DNA of 46,430 nucleotides from NCBI GenBank assembly GCA_013001145.1, contig JABDND010000084.1, forward strand, positions 1 through 46,430. Reading direction: 5' to 3'. The translations under genes and the position numbers were made by a program. The notes beneath the pieces were generated by a model that was not told the origin of the DNA, ran no database searches, and saw only the letters and a list, made by a program, of their open reading frames with translations. Every line of letters begins with the position of its first letter. Position 1 is the first letter of the stretch. Of this stretch, positions 18,640 through 27,546 are shown piece by piece. This DNA is from Croceitalea sp. Its GTDB lineage: Bacteria > Bacteroidota > Bacteroidia > Flavobacteriales > Flavobacteriaceae.

Positions 18640-20265
18640 TTAAAGGCTGACCTGCTCCTTTTCTATATAAAAGTTACGGTCAAATTTAATGGTCTTACCT
18701 TTTAACTTTTCAGTTTTCCATTCAGAAGAAGGAAACAGCCAATGCGCTTTATCCTTAATAAAAACGCGAATGGGCATATCAAAGTTTTCAACCACATTGG
18801 TATAGCGATAACGGATGTTTTTTCCATCCATTTGATATTCCAGTTTAGGGATCATGGTCGTTCGCAAATACTGATTGAAATAGGCTGTTAGGTCTTTGCC
18901 CGTTTTTTGTGAAAGGTAATTCTCAATTTGCTGGGTTGTTACGGTTTGATGTCGAAATGTTTCATTGAGGCCTCTTAAAATTTTTCGCCACTGGGCATCA
19001 TCTTCAATGAGCATTCTTAGGGTATGCAACATATTGGCACCCTTATAGTACATATCGCTGGACCCTCTTTTGTTCAGATTGTATCTTCCAATAATGGGCC
19101 GGTCATTTTGTATGTTCTTTCGGGTACCAATGACATAGTCAGCAGCGGCCTCCTTACCATAATAATAATCTAAATAGAGATTTTCTGAATAGGCCGTAAA
19201 TCCTTCATGGATCCACATGTCGGCAATATCTTTATAAGTGATGTTATTGGCAAACCATTCATGGCCAGCTTCATGAATTATAATGAAATCAAATTTGAGG
19301 CCCCAGCCAGATCCTGAAAGATCGGTACCTAAATAACCATTGCCATACTTATTGCCATAAGTGACAGAACTTTGATGTTCCATTCCTAAATACGGAACTT
19401 CCACCAGTTTAAAACCGTCTTCATAAAAAGGGTATGGGCCAAACCAATGTTCAAAGGCCTTCATCATCATCGGTGTTTGTTTGAACTGTTCTTTGGCTTT
19501 TTCCAGATTTTCTGGCAACACAAAATAATCCAAATCTAAGGGACCTAATTCACCTGCGTATTTTTCACCAAAATGCACATAATCGCCAATATTAACGTTG
19601 ACACCATAATTGTTGATGGGGTTGTTAACGAACCAATGATAGGTTTTGGTATTCTTGTTTTCAACTACCTTTCGCAAACGGCCATTGGAGACGTCCATTA
19701 GATTTTTTGGCACAGTGACACTGATGGCCATACTATCTACCTCGTCGTACATATGGTCTTTATTGGGCCACCAAATACTGGCTCCAAGTCCTTGGCAACT
19801 TGTTGCCACGAATGGATTTCCATTAGAATCTTTTTTCCAAGAGAAACCGCCGTCCCACGGTGCTCTTACCGCTTCTTTAGGCTTGCCCGAATAGTGTACA
19901 GTAATTTCGTTGAACTCGCCTACATTCTGTTCGCTATCAAAAAGAACCAAATATGCATTTCCATTTCTTTTATATGTAAGATTCTGATCCTTGTAAGTTA
20001 CTTTTTCAATTTTAAGCGGGGGCTGCAGATCAATTTGCATCACATTATTGGATTCCAACACTTTATAGCGAATCGTATTTTTACCCGAAATAAATTTCTT
20101 TTCGGGATCTACCTCTACCTCCAAATGGTAGTAATTAAGATCCCACCAAGACCTTTCGGGTGTTATACTGCCCCTCAGGTAATCATCTCTGGTGAAGCTT
20201 AAGTCTTTTTGACCATGCATTACCAACGTAGCAACACAAAATAGCAGTAAAGTAATCCTTTTCAT
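18640..20265 (-). CDS. M1 family metallopeptidase (secreted)
   Basis: 541-residue zinc aminopeptidase with a signal peptide (MKRITLLLFCVATLVMHG). The zinc site is complete: His331-Glu-x-x-His335 in HEAGHEWF and Glu354 in WIHEGFTAY, the usual HExxH-x18-E. A GMEHQS segment before it takes the place of the GxMEN exopeptidase motif, supporting aminopeptidase activity. The protein lacks the long C-terminal helical domain of large M1 enzymes, like other short bacterial homologues. It begins 14 bases after the M28 peptidase stop, so two exported peptidases sit in tandem and likely serve peptide scavenging in the periplasm. Confidence 0.93.
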   Translation of the reverse strand: MKRITLLLFCVATLVMHGQKDLSFTRDDYLRGSITPERSWWDLNYYHLEVEVDPEKKFISGKNTIRYKVLESNNVMQIDLQPPLKIEKVTYKDQNLTYKRNGNAYLVLFDSEQNVGEFNEITVHYSGKPKEAVRAPWDGGFSWKKDSNGNPFVATSCQGLGASIWWPNKDHMYDEVDSMAISVTVPKNLMDVSNGRLRKVVENKNTKTYHWFVNNPINNYGVNVNIGDYVHFGEKYAGELGPLDLDYFVLPENLEKAKEQFKQTPMMMKAFEHWFGPYPFYEDGFKLVEVPYLGMEHQSSVTYGNKYGNGYLGTDLSGSGWGLKFDFIIIHEAGHEWFANNITYKDIADMWIHEGFTAYSENLYLDYYYGKEAAADYVIGTRKNIQNDRPIIGRYNLNKRGSSDMYYKGANMLHTLRMLIEDDAQWRKILRGLNETFRHQTVTTQQIENYLSQKTGKDLTAYFNQYLRTTMIPKLEYQMDGKNIRYRYTNVVENFDMPIRVFIKDKAHWLFPSSEWKTEKLKGKTIKFDRNFYIEKEQVSL

Positions 20266-20279
20266 AAATTCATATTCTT

Positions 20280-21608
20280 TTACCTAAAAATAGCATTTGG
20301 AAATACCACAGGACTTTCATGTCCGTTGGCACCAACGGATGCCACCCCGAAAAAATAATTATCAATTACAATACCATCTAAGGTGAACTCACTAACATCA
20401 CCTACATAGCGACTGTTATCCCAAGTTGGTGATGTAGTAGACCGCCAATATATTTTATAGCCAACCGCACCATCTACCTTGCTCCATTGAAATTTTGCCG
20501 AGGGTTCTACAATACCACCTATTTTAACTTCCTTCGGCGCGGGTGGCGCCCATGCCAAAGAAGCCAAACTAATCGCATTTACAGCCGTTAACTTTTTGGC
20601 ATAATCAAAATTTACGTGCTCCAATACATCGCCATAGGCAATACCATTTTCAACGCGAATATCTTGATGTTGTTGTGTATAGTTTTCATGTGCCTCCATA
20701 ATGCGTATTCCTGCAAAGCCTGCATCGTTGAAGGGTCTATGGTGGCCGCCACGACCAAAACGATCCAAACGATAGACCATCATCGGATTCATTTCGGGCA
20801 TGTAAGTCTTGGTGGTTTTATGCACATAACGGGCCAATTGCCGCGAAATACCATCGACTTCACCTCCATAAAACCTTCTGGCGCGTCGCTGTTGATCCGT
20901 TTCGGTGGGAGGTACGGGTTCTGAGAATATTCTAAAATCGGTACTGCTGGTAATGCCATCGACCCCAGTGATGTTGCCAATCATGTCATTATTAAAAATA
21001 CCGATGATTTCCCATCCTTTTTCTTTGGCAAAAGCTGCGACACCACCACCGCCAAAAAGGCCCTGTTCTTCACCTGATAGGCCCATATATATAATGCTAT
21101 TTTCAAATTTATACTTAGAAAGAACCCTAGCAGCTTCCATGGTGCCGGCCATACCACTGGCATTGTCATTTGCTCCTGGCGAATCTGATTCATAATCTGT
21201 GGGATCACTTACTCGTGAATCAATATCACCACTCATGATGATAAAGCGATTAGGGTACTTTGTACCCTGCTGAATAGCCAATACATTGACCACCTCCACG
21301 TCTTTTACTATTCGTTGATTTGTTCCCTGCTTGACCAGGTCTTTTTGGTAAAACACGTCCAAACAGCCATTGCAGGCAGATGAGGTTTTCTCAAACTCGG
21401 ACTTTATCCATCTGCGGGCCGCGCCTATACCCCTGATTTGAGATAGAGTATCACTCAAGGTATGTCGCGTACCAAAATTAGCCAAGGTAGTTATGTCATT
21501 CTCTATACGATCAGCAGAAACAGCATTGATGATATCATAAATACGGGCATCGGTTTGAGAAAATGATAATGAAGTGCAAAACACAAAATAAAAGACTAAT
21601 TTCTTCAT
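20280..21608 (-). CDS. M28 family metallopeptidase with C-terminal Fn3-like domain
   Basis: 442-residue exported peptidase with a signal peptide (MKKLVFYFVFCTSLSFSQ). The catalytic domain shows MSGDIDSR (Asp128, Asp130), PGANDNASG (Asp148), LSGEEQGLFG (Glu180 base, Glu181 ligand), FNNDMIGN (Asp208) and a downstream His-containing ENYTQQHQDI. In classical M28 enzymes the first motif is His-x-Asp; here the His is Asp128. A Cys79-x-x-Cys82 pair precedes the core. The last 85 residues resemble a fibronectin type III-like fold (FQWSKVDGAVGYKIYW). The ATG overlaps the stop of the TMEM175-like gene by four bases. The likely role is release of N-terminal amino acids from peptides. Confidence 0.9.
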   Translation of the reverse strand: MKKLVFYFVFCTSLSFSQTDARIYDIINAVSADRIENDITTLANFGTRHTLSDTLSQIRGIGAARRWIKSEFEKTSSACNGCLDVFYQKDLVKQGTNQRIVKDVEVVNVLAIQQGTKYPNRFIIMSGDIDSRVSDPTDYESDSPGANDNASGMAGTMEAARVLSKYKFENSIIYMGLSGEEQGLFGGGGVAAFAKEKGWEIIGIFNNDMIGNITGVDGITSSTDFRIFSEPVPPTETDQQRRARRFYGGEVDGISRQLARYVHKTTKTYMPEMNPMMVYRLDRFGRGGHHRPFNDAGFAGIRIMEAHENYTQQHQDIRVENGIAYGDVLEHVNFDYAKKLTAVNAISLASLAWAPPAPKEVKIGGIVEPSAKFQWSKVDGAVGYKIYWRSTTSPTWDNSRYVGDVSEFTLDGIVIDNYFFGVASVGANGHESPVVFPNAIFR

Positions 21609-22231
21609 ATAGTGGCATTAAATTTTTTATTGAACCAAACTCCGTGTGCGTAACATAAGGGCCCTAAAATCAAATACATAAAGCCTGGAGCTCCAAATAC
21701 AAGCCCCACCTTTAATGAAGACAGGACTATTGAAGTTAAACTCACTCCTATAAAAATAGCAAAATGACGGGCACAAAATAGCAGGTAAATTCTATTTTCA
21801 TTGGCAACATCTTTTTTGTAGGCCCTTAAATACATTAGACTTATTGCGGTGAAAATTAGTGCGATGCCCCAACCATACATAATAAACAATGAGGAAAGGC
21901 TGTCTTCATTAACCTGCAATTTCCCGAACATTGAGTTGATCAAAGATTTTAGGGGAAATACAAAATAAAGCACTACAAAAAGCAGAATGGAATTGAAGGT
22001 AATGATCCAATTATCAAGATAGTTTGTTCTTCTAAAAAAATTATAGTGCACTTGCCAAAGCAAGACCAGTACAAAGAAGCTTACAAAAAACCCTACGAAG
22101 GAGGCCAACTCAATTTTAAGAATGGAACTACTGTTCTCGTCTTCCAAAGAGACCACCAATAGGGTGGCAGCGAAAGCAAAGACGGCATCACTAAAAGCTT
22201 CAATTCTACTAATATTGTGCAATAACTTCAC
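21605..22231 (-). CDS. TMEM175-family (DUF1211) potassium channel-like membrane protein
   Basis: 208-residue protein with about six transmembrane helices. The first helix carries the family hallmark R-x-x-x-FSD in SRIEAFSDAVFAFAAT (Arg9, Phe13-Ser14-Asp15), which in bacterial TMEM175 lines the potassium-selective pore. Bacterial members have one six-helix repeat and form tetramers, matching this length. It overlaps the M28 peptidase start by four bases (ATGA) and lies nine bases after the PD40-NTF2 gene, in the run that begins with trehalose-phosphate synthase. A role in potassium balance during osmotic change is an inference from this context. Confidence 0.85.
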   Translation of the reverse strand: MKLLHNISRIEAFSDAVFAFAATLLVVSLEDENSSSILKIELASFVGFFVSFFVLVLLWQVHYNFFRRTNYLDNWIITFNSILLFVVLYFVFPLKSLINSMFGKLQVNEDSLSSLFIMYGWGIALIFTAISLMYLRAYKKDVANENRIYLLFCARHFAIFIGVSLTSIVLSSLKVGLVFGAPGFMYLILGPLCYAHGVWFNKKFNATI

Positions 22232-22240
22232 AAGGGTAAA

Positions 22241-23431
22241 TTATCGAATAAAAGTGACTTTGGCAATTTTGCCATTTTCCACTTCGTAAATGGCCACCGC
22301 GCCAAAATTTTGACCATTGGCGGTAATATATTCTTCATCAATGACCTTATTGCCTATTACAATCCTATTTTTAATTTCACAGTGCAAATCCGGAGTGTTC
22401 TCAAAGAATTCGGCATAACCACTTCTCAATTGTTCTTTTCCTTCTGATTGTAGTTCGGTGGGATAATTGAACAATTTTATAGTTTTGGAGTAGGTGTTCA
22501 AAAACGTCTCTAAATCTCTTGCATTATAGGCATCCAATTGTTTTTGAACTATTATTTCCGGAGAAACCTCGGCTACCAATGCCAGTTTGGTCGATAGGTT
22601 ATTGACGGCCACTCGGCTAATATTATTGATGTTTTTATCACTAAATGTTTTGACTAAGTTCCAATTGGTATCGGTTTTGGGATTGTACTGAATTAGATTT
22701 TTACCGCTGGCTGCAATGATAGTTCCATTGAGTAGCCAACAATAGTCTTCTATCCCACCCATATCGATAATTGGATTGGTGGCACCACTGATGGGGTTCA
22801 GTGATTTTATAAGATTGCTGCCCGTTTCTTTGCTCACATAACTAACTAGATTGGAATTCGGTATTTTATGAAGTGACCTTCCAACATTTTTTTGGAAAGT
22901 ATAATTGGTGTTGTCTTTCAAATTGCTCACCACCAAATCCATACGGTCATCCACCAAAACTGTCGTCACCAAGATATCGGGCCTATACCAAAGGTGATAG
23001 CCTACCTTTTGTCCGGGTAATAAGACTTTTGATTTTCCTGATGTGATTTTATAGGAATATAGGAGTTGAGTTCCATCTTTGTCCAAGCGAATGGCCGAAA
23101 CATCTTTGCTATCAGGTATTTTTAGTGGTGAATATTCACTACCACCCTTAGTGTTTGTTAGGTATTCAAGTTCGTTGTCCCTCACATTGTAAAAAGCAAT
23201 ATCCGTTTGTCCATCTCTATTGCTGGAGAACAATACTCTGTTGTCATTGTAAAAAGATGGCTGATTGTCATACCCCGCATTATTGGATATGTTGAGTCCA
23301 TTCGTAAGGCCGAACGTGTCGTCTTGATAAACAATATCAAAAAGATGTACTTCGGTATCTGTCTGAGCAATTACAGGGCCTAGGCACATAAAGAGTGTGA
23401 CAATATTCAGAAAGGTTTTGATATTTCTCAT
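22241..23431 (-). CDS. Exported PD40-repeat protein with C-terminal NTF2/SnoaL-like domain
   Basis: 396 residues. A signal peptide (about 1-22, ending GPVIAQ) is followed by a WD40/TolB-like PD40 propeller region; SFYNDNRVLFSSNRDGQTDI is the typical first repeat. Residues about 290-396 then form an NTF2/SnoaL-like cone domain (IVQKQLDAYNARDLETFL ... GAVAIYEVENGKIAKVTFIR), which in stand-alone form often binds small hydrophobic ligands. I know of no defined function for this combination. The ATG overlaps the stop of the trehalose-6-phosphate synthase/phosphatase gene by four bases, implying translational coupling. Possible roles are sensing or binding in the periplasm; unproven. Confidence 0.8.
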   Translation of the reverse strand: MRNIKTFLNIVTLFMCLGPVIAQTDTEVHLFDIVYQDDTFGLTNGLNISNNAGYDNQPSFYNDNRVLFSSNRDGQTDIAFYNVRDNELEYLTNTKGGSEYSPLKIPDSKDVSAIRLDKDGTQLLYSYKITSGKSKVLLPGQKVGYHLWYRPDILVTTVLVDDRMDLVVSNLKDNTNYTFQKNVGRSLHKIPNSNLVSYVSKETGSNLIKSLNPISGATNPIIDMGGIEDYCWLLNGTIIAASGKNLIQYNPKTDTNWNLVKTFSDKNINNISRVAVNNLSTKLALVAEVSPEIIVQKQLDAYNARDLETFLNTYSKTIKLFNYPTELQSEGKEQLRSGYAEFFENTPDLHCEIKNRIVIGNKVIDEEYITANGQNFGAVAIYEVENGKIAKVTFIR

Positions 23432-25641
23432 GAGTGGGCTATAAATTGTTTTAATAGTTCTCGAACTTTTTTAGTTCCATCAACATGATATTTGGCTTGG
23501 GTTTTTTGCAGCCCCACCTTAACCGTTACCGTAGATTCCGGCAATTCTGCAAACATAAATTCATCGGTCCAATCGTCGCCAATGGCGAATACGAAGTCAA
23601 AATCATCTTCACCTAAAATACGGACAGAGGCTCGACCTTTATTGACATTGCTGCTTTTGACCTCCATGACTTTATTACCATTGAGCACACTTATATCATC
23701 GTTGCCAATAAGACTCGTCAATACAGTGTTTAATTCAGTTGCCCTTTTGTCACCAAAATCTGGATCTGTATTGCGGTAATGCCACGCCAATGAATAGTTT
23801 TTTTCTTCAATGAAGGAACCTGGTGTACGATCTACAAAAGATTCAAGAACCGGCATTATTTTGGCCATCCATTCACCCTTAACTTTTTCCAAAAGGCTAA
23901 ACTCTGCACCATTCCTTGAAATCCAGACCCCATGCTCCACAATCATATTGTATTTTTTATGCAGAAACCAACGGCTAAAAGTTTCTTTATCCCTTCCGCT
24001 GATCAAAAAAACAGTATTCTCTTCTTTTGCATTTAGTTGATCGAGTAAATCATAAAGTTCTTCATCAGGAGATGCTTTTTGGGGATCTTTGTGAAAGCCG
24101 GCCAGGGTACCATCATAATCCAAAAACAATAAACGTTTTTTAGCCTTTTTATATGCAGCTAAAACATTGGTCAAAATAGCATGGTCCATTTGCAAAGACA
24201 CCACCTGTGCAGCCCCTTTTCGTTGTTCTTTCAAGGCGTTCATAAATTCATTGGCCCATACTTCAACATTGTATCGCTTCAACCTATTTTGAAGGAACAT
24301 TGTGCGTGCCATTTGTTCTTCTTTGGGCATGGTAATGGCCTGTTTCAAAGTATCGGCCTGTTGCTCAAAATTATTGGGGTTAATAAGCAATGCTTCGTTC
24401 ATTTCATAGGCCGAGCCTGCCATTTCACTCAATATGAGCACTCCGGTTTTATCTGTTCGTGTTGCTATATATTCTTTGGCAACCAAGTTCATTCCATCTC
24501 GTAAAGGGGTCAACCACGCAATGTCGCTCGAAATATATAGATCGATTAAATTTTCAAAGGGCAAAGAGCGGTAAAAGTACCAAATAGGTGTCCAATTCAC
24601 GGTAGCCAACTCACCATTGATGCGCCCAACCAATTCATCGATTTCACGCTTGAGCAATTGGTATTGTGGCACATTTGATCTTGAAGGAACGGCCAAGATG
24701 ATCAGGCGAACCCTCTCTTTGTAATCAGGATATTTATTCAAAAAGTACTCAAAAGCATTGATTCGTTTGGCAATGCCCTTGCTATAATCCAGACGGTCTA
24801 TGGAAACGATCAGTTTGGTATCTGGTGCCGATTTTTTATGTTCATCCAATTTAAGTTGAAGATCGGACCTCTTTTTGCCTTTTAGTGCATTGCTTTTCTT
24901 GGCCGCTTCATGAAACTTGTCATAATCTATGCCCATAGGAAAACTATCGACCTTAATCACCCTATTTTCTAAATAGATGTCATTAAAACTAACCTCAAGG
25001 CCCAAAAGCCTTCTAACTGAGCTCAAAAAATGCCTTTCATAGTCGTAGGTATGAAAACCGATGAGGTCGGCTCCCAAGAGTCCTTCCAAAACTTCTTCGC
25101 GCCATGGCAGGGTTCTAAATATTTCGTAAGATGGAAAAGGAATGTGCAAAAAGAAACCTATGGTAGCGTTGGGCCTTTTTTCTTTGACCATTTGTGGTAC
25201 CAACATCAATTGATAATCATGCACCCAAATTATATCGTCATCATCGGCTTTCTCTAAAATGGCGTCTGCAAATTTTTGATTTACAGACTTGTAGCGGTTC
25301 CAGAAATCGAGTTCAAATTCTGAGTATTCCAAAAAATAATGGAATAGGGGCCATATGGTGCGGTTGCTAAAACCAAAATAATAGCCTTCAATATCTTTTT
25401 TGTTAAGTTTTACCTTGGAACAGCCATGTTCGGCAAGAGCCCTATCTATTTCTTTACCAAGGCCTTTGGGTATATCTTCATTGGTCAAGCCAGACCACCC
25501 GATCCATAAACTCTCGCCCCCTTGATGCACTGATTTCATGCCGGTTGCCAGACCACCAACGCTAGGTATTGCCGATAGCCCCCCATCACTTATTTGTAAT
25601 TGTACTGGAAGTCTATTGGAAATGATAATTGTTTTACCCAT
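23428..25641 (-). CDS. Bifunctional trehalose-6-phosphate synthase / trehalose-phosphatase
   Basis: 737-residue cytoplasmic fusion that makes trehalose from UDP-glucose and glucose-6-phosphate, then dephosphorylates it. Residues 1 to about 470 are a GT20 domain: ISNRLPV (residues 7-13), SVGGLATG, WVHDYQLMLVP, FFLHIPFPS, SIDRLDYSKGI and a donor-site GMNLVAKEY. From about residue 500 a HAD phosphatase follows, with nucleophile Asp508 in LDYDGTL, SGRDKETF, and the acidic motif GDDWTDEFMF near the end. The domain order (synthase then phosphatase) matches yeast/plant-like and many Bacteroidetes fusions. The four-base overlap with the PD40-NTF2 gene and the divergent GH15 gene define a trehalose locus. 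Expected stimuli are osmotic or desiccation stress. Confidence 0.95.
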   Translation of the reverse strand: MGKTIIISNRLPVQLQISDGGLSAIPSVGGLATGMKSVHQGGESLWIGWSGLTNEDIPKGLGKEIDRALAEHGCSKVKLNKKDIEGYYFGFSNRTIWPLFHYFLEYSEFELDFWNRYKSVNQKFADAILEKADDDDIIWVHDYQLMLVPQMVKEKRPNATIGFFLHIPFPSYEIFRTLPWREEVLEGLLGADLIGFHTYDYERHFLSSVRRLLGLEVSFNDIYLENRVIKVDSFPMGIDYDKFHEAAKKSNALKGKKRSDLQLKLDEHKKSAPDTKLIVSIDRLDYSKGIAKRINAFEYFLNKYPDYKERVRLIILAVPSRSNVPQYQLLKREIDELVGRINGELATVNWTPIWYFYRSLPFENLIDLYISSDIAWLTPLRDGMNLVAKEYIATRTDKTGVLILSEMAGSAYEMNEALLINPNNFEQQADTLKQAITMPKEEQMARTMFLQNRLKRYNVEVWANEFMNALKEQRKGAAQVVSLQMDHAILTNVLAAYKKAKKRLLFLDYDGTLAGFHKDPQKASPDEELYDLLDQLNAKEENTVFLISGRDKETFSRWFLHKKYNMIVEHGVWISRNGAEFSLLEKVKGEWMAKIMPVLESFVDRTPGSFIEEKNYSLAWHYRNTDPDFGDKRATELNTVLTSLIGNDDISVLNGNKVMEVKSSNVNKGRASVRILGEDDFDFVFAIGDDWTDEFMFAELPESTVTVKVGLQKTQAKYHVDGTKKVRELLKQFIAHS

Positions 25642-25737
25642 TAAATATATATTTACAAAAATGAAATAAAAAAGCTGTTTTTTCGATTATAAAGAAAGAA
25701 AATACTTACAATAACTACCGAAAATTAGATTTTAACT

Positions 25738-27537
25738 ATGGATAACCTAAATTACGGAATAATTGGAAACTGCAGAAGTGCTGCTCTGATTTCTGAAACC
25801 GGCTCGTTGGAATGGTGTTGTTTGCCGCAGTTTGATTCCACTTCAGTTTTTGCCAAGTTGATCGATGAGAAGAAAGGCGGTAGTTTTGAAATTCGCACCA
25901 AATACAATTATGAGATAAGTCAAAAATACCATCCTAACACGGCCATTTTGATTACACGCTATACCGATGGAGAAAACACTTTTGAGCTTCATGATTTTAT
26001 GCCCCGTTATCATAAGTTGACCGGAAAATACAACGCGCCACCAGAAATTGTGCGTTATGTGAAACATATATCCGGTGCTCCCAAATTTAGTGTCCTGTAC
26101 AATCCTAAGCTGGAGTATGCCAAAGGGGAAACGGCCAATCACGTGAAGAACAACTTTATCGTGAGTTTGACCAACAAACAAAAATTCGACACCCTATTTT
26201 TATATACCTCCTTCAATAAAAACCATGTTATGGCCGGTGAAGAAATCACCCTCAAAGAAGATGGGTATTTCTTGGTCTGCTATCATGAGAAAATATTTAA
26301 GCCATCCACCGAAAAAATGTCGCTTGAATTGGAACGGACCAAAATTTATTGGTTGGATTGGGTAGATAGAACGCCAACGTACAAAAAATTCAATGAGCAA
26401 ATAATTCGAAGCGCCCTTACCCTAAAAATGCTCACTTACGATAAAACGGGCGCCGTTTTGGCCGCGCCAACCACTTCATTGCCAGAAACCATTGGCGAAG
26501 TGCGCAATTGGGATTATCGCTTTTGTTGGATTAGGGATGCATCGATGGTAATCAAGGTGGTCTCTGAATTGGGCCATAAAAATTCTGCCAAACGTTATTT
26601 GCAATTTATCATTGATTTGATGCCAGATAAGGACGAAAAATTGCAGATTATGTATGGCATCAACAAAGAAAAGAAACTTACCGAAGAGACGTTGGACCAT
26701 TTAGATGGCTATAAAGGGTCAAAGCCCGTGCGAATTGGTAATGCTGCGTATAAGCAAAAGCAAAATGATATTTATGGCATTTTGATGGATGTGATTTACG
26801 AGCAATTGAACAAATTCAGTAATGATATCGAGAACGGTGAAGAGCTTTGGAGCATTACCAAGGGTATCGTTTGGATCGTGAACAAACACTGGCATGAACC
26901 GGATAAGGGCATTTGGGAGTTCAGGGGCGAAGATCGCCACTTTACCTTCTCAAAAGTTCTTTGCTGGGTGGCTTTAGATCGGGCCATTAAAGTGGCGAGA
27001 ATTTTCGGCAAACATCGTAAGATTGAACAATGGACGACGTTGGAACAAGAAATTAAGGCCGATATCCATCAAAACGCATGGAACGAAGATATTCAGGCTT
27101 TTGTGCAATCCTATGGCTCTTTCGATTTGGATGCTTCGGTGTTATTAATGGAATCATACGGATTTATTGATGCCAAAGACCCCAAATTTGTAAGCACCGT
27201 AAAGGCAATAGAAAAAGATTTGAGCAATGACGGCTTGTTGTATCGTTATAAGAATGAAGATGATTTTGGTCTTCCGTCTTCTTCTTTTACCATTTGTACT
27301 TTTTGGTTTATCAACTCCCTATTTAAAATAGGTGAGGAAGAGAAGGCTTTGGCCCACTTTGAGCGTTTATTAAGTTATAGCAACCATTTGGGACTGTTTA
27401 GTGAAGATATTGATTTTAAGACCAAACGATTGTTGGGCAACTTCCCACAAGCCTATTCACATTTGGCCTTGATCGAATGTGCCATTAATTTTTCGAGAAA
27501 ACAGAGTCAAGAAAAGATATTGGAGTCCATAAGTTAA
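25738..27537 (+). CDS. Glycoside hydrolase family 15 protein (candidate trehalase or glucoamylase)
   Basis: 599-residue cytoplasmic GH15 enzyme with no signal peptide. An N-terminal beta-sandwich (YGIIGNCRSAALIS, LEWCCLPQFDS) leads into an (alpha/alpha)6 barrel: VRNWDYRFCWIRDAS, the GIWEFRGEDRHFTFSK segment with Glu394 as likely general acid, and GLFSEDID with Glu556 as likely base before GNFPQAYSHLALI. Bacterial and archaeal GH15 enzymes include intracellular trehalases as well as glucoamylases. Divergent placement from the trehalose synthase/phosphatase (96 bp apart) favours a trehalase or other trehalose-linked role. The ATG at 25738 is the first start in frame and fits the family N-terminus. 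It ends nine bases from the convergent decarboxylase gene. Confidence 0.9.
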   Translation: MDNLNYGIIGNCRSAALISETGSLEWCCLPQFDSTSVFAKLIDEKKGGSFEIRTKYNYEISQKYHPNTAILITRYTDGENTFELHDFMPRYHKLTGKYNAPPEIVRYVKHISGAPKFSVLYNPKLEYAKGETANHVKNNFIVSLTNKQKFDTLFLYTSFNKNHVMAGEEITLKEDGYFLVCYHEKIFKPSTEKMSLELERTKIYWLDWVDRTPTYKKFNEQIIRSALTLKMLTYDKTGAVLAAPTTSLPETIGEVRNWDYRFCWIRDASMVIKVVSELGHKNSAKRYLQFIIDLMPDKDEKLQIMYGINKEKKLTEETLDHLDGYKGSKPVRIGNAAYKQKQNDIYGILMDVIYEQLNKFSNDIENGEELWSITKGIVWIVNKHWHEPDKGIWEFRGEDRHFTFSKVLCWVALDRAIKVARIFGKHRKIEQWTTLEQEIKADIHQNAWNEDIQAFVQSYGSFDLDASVLLMESYGFIDAKDPKFVSTVKAIEKDLSNDGLLYRYKNEDDFGLPSSSFTICTFWFINSLFKIGEEEKALAHFERLLSYSNHLGLFSEDIDFKTKRLLGNFPQAYSHLALIECAINFSRKQSQEKILESIS

Positions 27538-27546
27538 TTGGTTCAA

